Assembly: GCF_001888805.2 (NCBI RefSeq)
Contig: NZ_CP019113.1
Span: forward strand, 2,294,001 to 2,358,000
DNA from: Enterobacter sp. SA187
Lineage (GTDB): Bacteria; Pseudomonadota; Gammaproteobacteria; Enterobacterales; Enterobacteriaceae
DNA length: 64,000 nt
Reading direction: 5' to 3'
Made by a program: the position numbers and the translations under genes. Below, piece by piece: positions 58,593 to 64,000 of this stretch. The notes below the pieces were generated by a model. It worked only from the letters and a program-made list of their open reading frames with translations, ran no database searches and was not told the DNA's origin. Position 1 is the first letter of the stretch; each line of letters starts with the position of its first letter.

Positions 58593-59018
58593 ATGGAGAT
58601 ACGCGTATTTCGCCAGGCCGATTTCGAAGAAGTCATTACCCTGTGGGAGCGTTGTGAACTCCTGCGCCCGTGGAACGATCCGGAAATGGATATCGAACGT
58701 AAGGTAAATCATGACGTCAGCCTGTTTCTGGTGGCGGAAGTGAACGGGGAAGTGGTGGGTACCGTAATGGGTGGCTACGACGGGCATCGCGGTTCGGCCT
58801 ACTATCTTGGCGTGCATCCGGAATATCGCGGGCGCGGCATCGCCAATGCCCTGCTCAATCGTCTTGAGAAAAAGCTCATTGCCCGCGGCTGCCCGAAAAT
58901 TCAGATTATGGTGCGTGAAGATAACGACGTGGTGCTCGGCATGTATGAACGTCTGGGCTACGAGCATGCCGACGTGCTCAATCTGGGCAAGCGCCTGATT
59001 GAAGATGAAGAATATTGA
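58593..59018 (+). CDS. ypeA: GNAT-family acetyltransferase YpeA
   Basis: 141 residues from ATG 58593 (MEIRVFRQADFEEVI), as in E. coli YpeA; an earlier in-frame start lies within the amiA-ypeA promoter gap. The GNAT fold is complete, with the acetyl-CoA loop GVHPEYRGRGIANALL and the C-terminal YERLGYEHADVLNLGK. The substrate is unknown. It overlaps yfeZ by 14 bp. Confidence 0.95.
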   Translation: MEIRVFRQADFEEVITLWERCELLRPWNDPEMDIERKVNHDVSLFLVAEVNGEVVGTVMGGYDGHRGSAYYLGVHPEYRGRGIANALLNRLEKKLIARGCPKIQIMVREDNDVVLGMYERLGYEHADVLNLGKRLIEDEEY

Positions 59019-59451
59019 GTTTTTACCCGCCGATTTTGACCAGCACGGACGCTTACGCCTGCCCCTGATGCTCTGGTGCGTGCTGTTATTACAGGCGCGC
59101 ACCTGGGTGCTGTTTGTGATGGCGGGGGCATCCCGTGAGCAGGGCAGCGCGCTGCTGAGCCTGTTTTATCCGGACCACGATCTGTTCTGGTGGGGGCTGT
59201 TACCGGGTCTTCCGGCAGTGCTGACGTTTTTGTTCAGCGGGCGTCGTCAGCACTATCCGCGCTTGTGGCCGCTGTTGCGTGGCCTGTTGATCCTGGCGCA
59301 ACTGGCGCTGCTGGTCTGGCAGCCGCTGCTGTGGCTGACGGGCGAGGACATCACCGGCACGGGATTAACCCTGCTTGCGATCGACAGTTTTGCCCTCTGG
59401 TGGTTGCTCACCGACCGCCGCCTGCGCGCCTGCTTCACGCCGGAGGCGTAA
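59005..59451 (+). CDS. yfeZ: inner-membrane protein YfeZ (DUF2919)
   Basis: 148 residues from ATG 59005 (MKNIEFLPADFDQHG); a TTG at 58999 is also in frame. Four membrane helices (about 18-38, 53-75, 88-108 and 115-135). Function unknown. Position between ypeA and yfeY matches E. coli. Confidence 0.92.
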   Translation: MKNIEFLPADFDQHGRLRLPLMLWCVLLLQARTWVLFVMAGASREQGSALLSLFYPDHDLFWWGLLPGLPAVLTFLFSGRRQHYPRLWPLLRGLLILAQLALLVWQPLLWLTGEDITGTGLTLLAIDSFALWWLLTDRRLRACFTPEA

Positions 59452-59515
59452 TCACGGCACTTTTTGCCGTTCTGGTACTCCAACTGGCGTTAACTGAAAT
59501 AAAAAGGAAGTCATC

Positions 59516-60091
59516 ATGAAATCGCTGCGTTTACTGTTATGCGCTACGCCACTGCTGCTTACCGGCTGCTCCACGCTCAGCAACGTTAACTGGTCGGCGG
59601 CGAATCCGTGGAACTGGTTTGGCTCGTCACTGGAAGTCACCAAAGAGGGCGTCGGCGATCTGACGGGCAGCACGGCGCTCAACGAAGACGCCATCAACGC
59701 GGCGCTGGGCGGAGATTATCGCCTGCGCAGCGGCATGAAAACCGAAAACGGCGCCATTGTGCGTTATTTCGAAGCGCTGAAAGGCGACGAACTGGCGATG
59801 GTGATCCAGGGCGAGCAGGGGACGGTCAGCCGTATCGACGTGCTGGACAAAGATATTGAAACCGCCAGCGGTACCGCCATCGGCACGCCTTTTGGCGATC
59901 TCTATGACAAAGCCTACGGCAACTGTGAAAAAGCCACCGGCGACGACAGCAACGCCGTAGAATGCCGGGCGAAAGAGAGCCAGCACATCAGTTATCTGTT
60001 CAGCGGAAACTGGAGCGGCCCGGAAAACCTGATGCCTGCCGATGACGCCCTGAAAAACTGGACGCTGACGAAAATTATCTGGCGTCGCTAA
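59516..60091 (+). CDS. yfeY: lipoprotein YfeY
   Basis: 191 residues with a lipoprotein signal (LLLTGC, Cys18). The mature part (from STLSNVNWS) is a DUF1131-type beta-rich domain. In E. coli yfeY belongs to the sigma-E regulon; I did not find a clear sigma-E promoter here. Function unknown. Confidence 0.93.
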   Translation: MKSLRLLLCATPLLLTGCSTLSNVNWSAANPWNWFGSSLEVTKEGVGDLTGSTALNEDAINAALGGDYRLRSGMKTENGAIVRYFEALKGDELAMVIQGEQGTVSRIDVLDKDIETASGTAIGTPFGDLYDKAYGNCEKATGDDSNAVECRAKESQHISYLFSGNWSGPENLMPADDALKNWTLTKIIWRR

Positions 60092-60143
60092 TTTGCGGCG
60101 GATCATCTGTCCCTGAGAAAAAACGGGTACAATACGCCCATCA

Positions 60144-60171
60144 ATGCCACGGTCGCGTGGCATCTTTTTTT
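60144..60171 (+). terminator. intrinsic terminator between yfeY and yfeX
   Basis: ATGCCACG-GTCG-CGTGGCAT is a perfect 8-bp stem followed by CTTTTTTT. It ends only 12 bp before the yfeX ATG and overlaps the approach to its SD (AGGAGCG). It therefore both ends the yfeY transcript and could attenuate or mask yfeX. Confidence 0.85.
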
Positions 60172-60183
60172 CAGGAGCGATCG

Positions 60184-61083
60184 ATGTCTCAGGTACAGAG
60201 CGGCATTTTGCCGGAACATTGCCGTGCGGCAATATGGATGGAAGCGAACGTCAGGGGCGACATCAACGCCCTGCGCGCAGGCAGTAAAATTTTTGCCGAT
60301 AAACTGGCCACCTTTCAGGCGGCATACCCGGACGCCGCCCTCGGCGCGGTGGTGGCCTTCGGGCATAACGTCTGGCGCGAGCTGAGCGGCGGCGTGGGCG
60401 CAGCCGAACTGAAAGATTTCGTGCCTTACGGTAAAGGGCTGGCCCCCGCGACCCAGTACGACGTGCTGATCCACATTTTATCCCTGCGTCATGATATTAA
60501 CTTCTCCGTCGCCCAGGCGGCGCTGGAAGCCTTCGGCGATGCGCTGGAGGTGAAAGAAGAAGTGCACGGTTTCCGCTGGGTGGAAGATCGCGATCTGAGC
60601 GGGTTTGTCGACGGCACCGAAAACCCGGCGGGCGTGGAAACGCGTACCGAGGTGGCGGTGATCAAAGACGGCGTGGACGCGGGCGGCAGCTATGTATTTG
60701 TGCAGCGCTGGGAACATAACCTGAAACAGCTGAACCGCATGAGCGTGCCGGATCAGGAGATGATGATTGGCCGCACCAAAGTCGCCAACGAAGAGATTGA
60801 CGGCGATGCGCGCCCGATCACCTCGCACCTGTCCCGCGTCGATCTGAAAGAGAACGGCAAGGGGCTGAAAATCGTCCGTCAGAGCCTGCCTTATGGTAAG
60901 GCCAGCGGCACGCACGGCCTTTACTTCTGCGCCTACTGCGCCCGCCTGTACAACATTGAACAGCAACTGCTGAGCATGTTTGGCGACACCGACGGTAAGC
61001 GCGACGCCATGCTGCGCTTCACCCGTCCGGTCACCGGTGGTTACTATTTTGCGCCATCGCTGTCGCGGTTATTAGCGCTGTAA
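60184..61083 (+). CDS. yfeX: dye-decolorising (DyP-type) haem peroxidase YfeX
   Basis: 299 residues from ATG 60184 (MSQVQSGILPEHC) with SD AGGAGCG. The DyP signature GFVDGTENPAG (catalytic Asp in GxxDG) and the proximal haem His in ITSHLSRVDL are present. E. coli YfeX is a cytoplasmic porphyrinogen/haem peroxidase. Followed by a REP element. Confidence 0.95.
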   Translation: MSQVQSGILPEHCRAAIWMEANVRGDINALRAGSKIFADKLATFQAAYPDAALGAVVAFGHNVWRELSGGVGAAELKDFVPYGKGLAPATQYDVLIHILSLRHDINFSVAQAALEAFGDALEVKEEVHGFRWVEDRDLSGFVDGTENPAGVETRTEVAVIKDGVDAGGSYVFVQRWEHNLKQLNRMSVPDQEMMIGRTKVANEEIDGDARPITSHLSRVDLKENGKGLKIVRQSLPYGKASGTHGLYFCAYCARLYNIEQQLLSMFGDTDGKRDAMLRFTRPVTGGYYFAPSLSRLLAL

Positions 61084-61098
61084 AAGCTCTGTTGATTC

Positions 61099-61131
61099 GC
61101 AGGCCGGGTAAGCCTTAGCGCTACCCGGCAA
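61099..61131. repeat. single REP element
   Basis: GCAGGCCGGGTAAGC followed by GCGCTACCCGGCAA, the same type as the units at 6635-6712 and 11199-11364. It lies between yfeX and cysP. Confidence 0.85.
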
Positions 61132-61263
61132 TTTCCCTGCTGCCTTATTCTCTTTTCAACTTGCAAATCACCAAACGGTATATAAAACCGTTACTCCTTT
61201 CGTACTGCTTATAAATAAACTGTGATCCGAACAGTCTTTCTACTTATAAGGGTGCGCACCGCC

Positions 61264-62274
61264 ATGACCAAACTTAAAAAAGGATATCTGACGCTTGCAG
61301 CATCCCTGTTGCTGGTGGCTCAGGCGCAGGCAACAGAACTGCTTAACAGCTCCTATGATGTCTCCCGCGAGCTGTTTGCCGCCCTGAATCCGCCGTTTGA
61401 ACAGCAGTGGGCGAAGGACAATGGCGGCGACAAACTGACCATCAAACAATCCCATGCCGGTTCTTCAAAACAGGCGCTGGCGATCCTGCAAGGCCTGAAG
61501 GCTGACGTGGTGACCTATAACCAGGTCACTGACGTGCAGATCCTGCATGATAAAGGCAAGCTGATCCCGGCGGACTGGCAGAGCCGTCTGCCGAATAACA
61601 GCTCGCCGTTTTACTCCACCATGGCGTTCCTGGTGCGCAAAGGTAACCCGAAAAATATCCACGACTGGAACGATCTGGTGCGTTCTGATGTGAAGCTGAT
61701 CTTCCCGAATCCGAAAACCTCCGGTAACGCGCGTTATACCTATCTGGCGGCCTGGGGCGCTGCGGCAAAAGCCGACGGCGGCGATAAAGCCAAAACTGAA
61801 AAATTCATGACCCAGTTCCTGAAAAACGTCGAAGTCTTTGATACCGGCGGACGCGGCGCGACCACCACCTTTGTGGAGCGCGGCCTCGGCGATGTGCTGA
61901 TCACCTTTGAATCGGAAGTAAACAACATCCGCAAACAGTATGAAGCGCAGGGCTTTGAAGTCGTGGTGCCGAAGGTGAATATCCTCGCGGAATTCCCGGT
62001 CGCCTGGGTGGATAAAAACGTTAAGGCCAATGGCACAGAAAAAGCGGCGAAAGCTTATCTGAACTGGCTGTACAGCCCGCAGGCGCAGACCATCATCACC
62101 GATTACTACTACCGCGTGAACAATCCGCAGGTAATGGAAAAACTGCAGGATAAATTCCCGCAGACCGACCTGTTCCGCGTGGAAGATCAGTTCGGCAGCT
62201 GGCCTGAGGTGATGAAAACCCACTTCACCACCGGCGGCGAGCTGGACAAACTGCTGGCGGCGGGGCGTAGCTGA
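61264..62274 (+). CDS. cysP: thiosulfate/sulfate-binding protein CysP
   Basis: 336 residues from ATG 61264 (MTKLKKGYLTLAAS); signal peptide cut after AQAQA at about 24. The oxyanion pocket segments NSSYDVSRELF, SHAGSSKQALAI and FVERGLGDVLITFESE are typical of CysP/Sbp. It is the first gene of cysPTWA(M), expected to be activated by CysB with N-acetylserine; the AT-rich 130 bp upstream fit a CysB-dependent promoter, but no exact site can be given. Confidence 0.95.
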   Translation: MTKLKKGYLTLAASLLLVAQAQATELLNSSYDVSRELFAALNPPFEQQWAKDNGGDKLTIKQSHAGSSKQALAILQGLKADVVTYNQVTDVQILHDKGKLIPADWQSRLPNNSSPFYSTMAFLVRKGNPKNIHDWNDLVRSDVKLIFPNPKTSGNARYTYLAAWGAAAKADGGDKAKTEKFMTQFLKNVEVFDTGGRGATTTFVERGLGDVLITFESEVNNIRKQYEAQGFEVVVPKVNILAEFPVAWVDKNVKANGTEKAAKAYLNWLYSPQAQTIITDYYYRVNNPQVMEKLQDKFPQTDLFRVEDQFGSWPEVMKTHFTTGGELDKLLAAGRS

Positions 62275-63107
62275 TGTTTGCCATGTCGACCCGGCGCGTG
62301 CTGCCGGGCTTTACCCTGAGTCTTGGCACCAGTTTACTGTTCGTCTGCCTGATTTTATTACTGCCGTTAAGCGCGCTGGTGATGCAGCTGGCGCAAATGA
62401 GCTGGGCGCAGTACTGGGAAGTGATCACTAATCCGCAGGTGGTGGCGGCCTATAAAGTCACGCTGCTGTCGGCTTTTGTGGCGTCCATTTTCAACGGTGT
62501 GTTTGGCCTGCTGATGGCGTGGATCCTCACCCGCTACCGTTTTCCGGGGCGTACGCTGCTCGACGCGCTGATGGATTTACCCTTCGCGCTGCCCACGGCG
62601 GTGGCGGGCTTAACCCTGGCGTCGCTGTTTTCCGTTAACGGCTTTTACGGCCAGTGGCTGGCGCAGTTCGATATTAAAGTCACCTATACCTGGCTTGGTA
62701 TCGCGGTGGCGATGGCCTTTACCAGCATCCCCTTTGTGGTGCGTACCGTACAGCCGGTGCTGGAAGAGTTAGGCCCGGAATACGAAGAAGCCGCGCAAAC
62801 CCTGGGCGCAACCCGCTTACAGAGTTTCCGCAAAGTGGTGATGCCGGAGCTTTCCCCGGCGTTGCTGGCGGGCGTGGCGCTGTCCTTTACCCGTAGTCTG
62901 GGGGAGTTTGGCGCGGTGATTTTTATCGCCGGTAACATCGCGTGGAAAACGGAAGTGACATCGCTGATGATTTTCGTGCGCCTCCAGGAGTTTGATTATC
63001 CGGCGGCGAGCGCCATTGCCTCGGTGATCCTCGCGGCATCCTTACTGCTGCTGTTTTCCATCAATACCCTGCAAAGTCGCTTTGGCCGGCGTGTGGTAGG
63101 TCACTAA
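62274..63107 (+). CDS. cysT: sulfate/thiosulfate ABC permease CysT
   Basis: 277 residues, about six membrane helices, with the EAA loop EEAAQTLGATRLQSFRKVVMPEL. Also called CysU. Start overlaps the cysP stop by one base (TGATG) and the end overlaps cysW by one (TAATG), so all are translated together. Forms the channel with CysW. Confidence 0.97.
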   Translation: MFAMSTRRVLPGFTLSLGTSLLFVCLILLLPLSALVMQLAQMSWAQYWEVITNPQVVAAYKVTLLSAFVASIFNGVFGLLMAWILTRYRFPGRTLLDALMDLPFALPTAVAGLTLASLFSVNGFYGQWLAQFDIKVTYTWLGIAVAMAFTSIPFVVRTVQPVLEELGPEYEEAAQTLGATRLQSFRKVVMPELSPALLAGVALSFTRSLGEFGAVIFIAGNIAWKTEVTSLMIFVRLQEFDYPAASAIASVILAASLLLLFSINTLQSRFGRRVVGH

Positions 63108-63982
63108 TGGCGGACGTTACCCAATTGAAACGCTTTGACGCGCCCCGTATTAACTGGGGCAAATGGTTTTTAATTGGCACCGGGATGCTCCTTTCTGCGT
63201 TCATCCTGCTGGTGCCGATGATCTATATCTTCGTGCAGGCCTTCAGCAAAGGGCTGATGCCGGTGCTGCAAAACCTTGCCGATCCGGACATGCTGCACGC
63301 CATCTGGCTGACGGTAATGATTGCGCTGATCACCGTGCCGGTGAACCTGGTGTTCGGCATTCTGCTGGCCTGGCTGGTGACGCGCTTTGATTTTCCGGGC
63401 CGTCAGCTGCTGCTGACGCTACTGGATATTCCGTTCGCCGTCTCGCCGGTGGTCGCCGGTTTAGTCTATTTGCTGTTTTACGGCTCCAATGGGCCCCTCG
63501 GCGGCTGGCTGGACGCGCATGATATGCAGATCATGTTTGCCTGGCCCGGCATGGTGCTGGTGACCATCTTTGTGACTTGTCCTTTTGTGGTGCGCGAGCT
63601 GGTGCCGGTGATGTTAAGCCAGGGCAGCCATGAAGATGAGGCCGCCATTTTGCTCGGCGCGTCCGGCTGGCAGATGTTCCGCCGCGTCACCTTACCCAAT
63701 ATCCGCTGGGCACTGCTCTATGGCGTGGTGCTGACCAATGCACGCGCCATCGGTGAATTCGGGGCGGTGTCGGTGGTATCCGGCTCGATCCGCGGTGAAA
63801 CCCTGTCGCTGCCGTTACAGATAGAATTGCTGGAGCAGGATTACAACACGGTAGGCTCCTTTACCGCCGCCGCCCTGCTGACGTTAATGGCTATTTTGAC
63901 CCTGTTTTTAAAGAGTGGGTTGCAGTGGCGTTTGCACAATCAGGAAAAACGCGCGCAACAGGAGGAACATCATGAGCATTGA
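63107..63982 (+). CDS. cysW: sulfate/thiosulfate ABC permease CysW
   Basis: 291 residues, about six membrane helices, with the EAA loop EDEAAILLGASGWQMFRRVTLPNI. The C-terminal tail is hydrophilic (NQEKRAQQEEHHEH). It overlaps cysA by 11 bp. Confidence 0.97.
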   Translation: MADVTQLKRFDAPRINWGKWFLIGTGMLLSAFILLVPMIYIFVQAFSKGLMPVLQNLADPDMLHAIWLTVMIALITVPVNLVFGILLAWLVTRFDFPGRQLLLTLLDIPFAVSPVVAGLVYLLFYGSNGPLGGWLDAHDMQIMFAWPGMVLVTIFVTCPFVVRELVPVMLSQGSHEDEAAILLGASGWQMFRRVTLPNIRWALLYGVVLTNARAIGEFGAVSVVSGSIRGETLSLPLQIELLEQDYNTVGSFTAAALLTLMAILTLFLKSGLQWRLHNQEKRAQQEEHHEH

Positions 63983-64000
63983 GATCGCCAACATTAAGAA
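63972..64000 (+). CDS. cysA: sulfate/thiosulfate ABC ATPase CysA (first codons)
   Basis: Only MSIEIANIK and part of the next codon are in the window; they are identical to the E. coli CysA start. SD GGAGG lies 7 nt before the ATG. The gene continues past the right edge. Confidence 0.88.

Overview
The window is a 64 kb stretch of chromosome from a member of the Enterobacteriaceae, GC-rich and motile. It looks closest to the Enterobacter/Klebsiella/Kosakonia group: it carries ramR-romA-ramA, which E. coli lacks, next to near-identical homologues of E. coli core genes (purEK, lpxH, ppiB, cysS, folD, fdnGHI, pheP, hemF, amiA, cysPTWA). Genus and species cannot be fixed from the sequence alone. 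No prophage, insertion sequence, CRISPR array or rRNA was seen; there is one tRNA (Arg, anticodon TCT).

Layout. 0-5.5 kb: end of ybbA, ybbP, and a paralogous methionine-type ABC importer. 5.5-15.3 kb: selU, purK-purE (with a PurR box), lpxH, ppiB, cysS, a LacI-type regulator with a glucose-family PTS permease, ybcJ and folD. 15.5-20.7 kb: tRNA-Arg, then the selenocysteine-containing formate dehydrogenase-N operon fdnGHI with an in-frame UGA, a SECIS hairpin and candidate FNR/NarL sites. 20.7-36.5 kb is accessory: a YafO-like toxin with a partner gene, a quinone oxidoreductase, a four-gene cluster (fructose-family PTS, GH38 alpha-mannosidase, nitrilase-type amidase, PRD regulator), a PRISE-family reductase with a divergent LysR regulator, a lone flagellin gene with its own sigma-28 promoter, an AI-2E-type permease and a cupin. 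36.6-37.8 kb: a perfect PmrA box ahead of an unknown gene, then a small zinc-ribbon protein. 37.8-40.7 kb: a siaABCD-type c-di-GMP signalling operon. 40.8-44.5 kb: an unlisted RyhB-family small RNA and a divergent iron module (YncE-like lipoprotein and TonB-dependent receptor). 44.6-53.9 kb: pheP, a LacI-controlled sugar cluster with twin operators, exporters and their regulators. 54-56.6 kb: YjbR protein, ramR, romA, ramA. 56.6-64 kb: hemF-amiA, ypeA, yfeZ, yfeY, yfeX, cysP-cysT-cysW and the first codons of cysA.

Most notable is the 40.74-41.16 kb intergenic region. It encodes, leftward, a small RNA containing the 33-nt core of E. coli RyhB, with a sigma-70 promoter overlapped by a near-consensus Fur box and a strong terminator. 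A second Fur-like box lies just before siaA, and a third sits in the promoter of the divergent siderophore-receptor operon. This suggests an iron-responsive hub linking siderophore uptake, RyhB-type riboregulation and c-di-GMP/biofilm signalling. Other points of interest are the mannosidase/amidase/PTS cluster, the orphan flagellin, the YafO-like toxin module and the PmrA-box gene.
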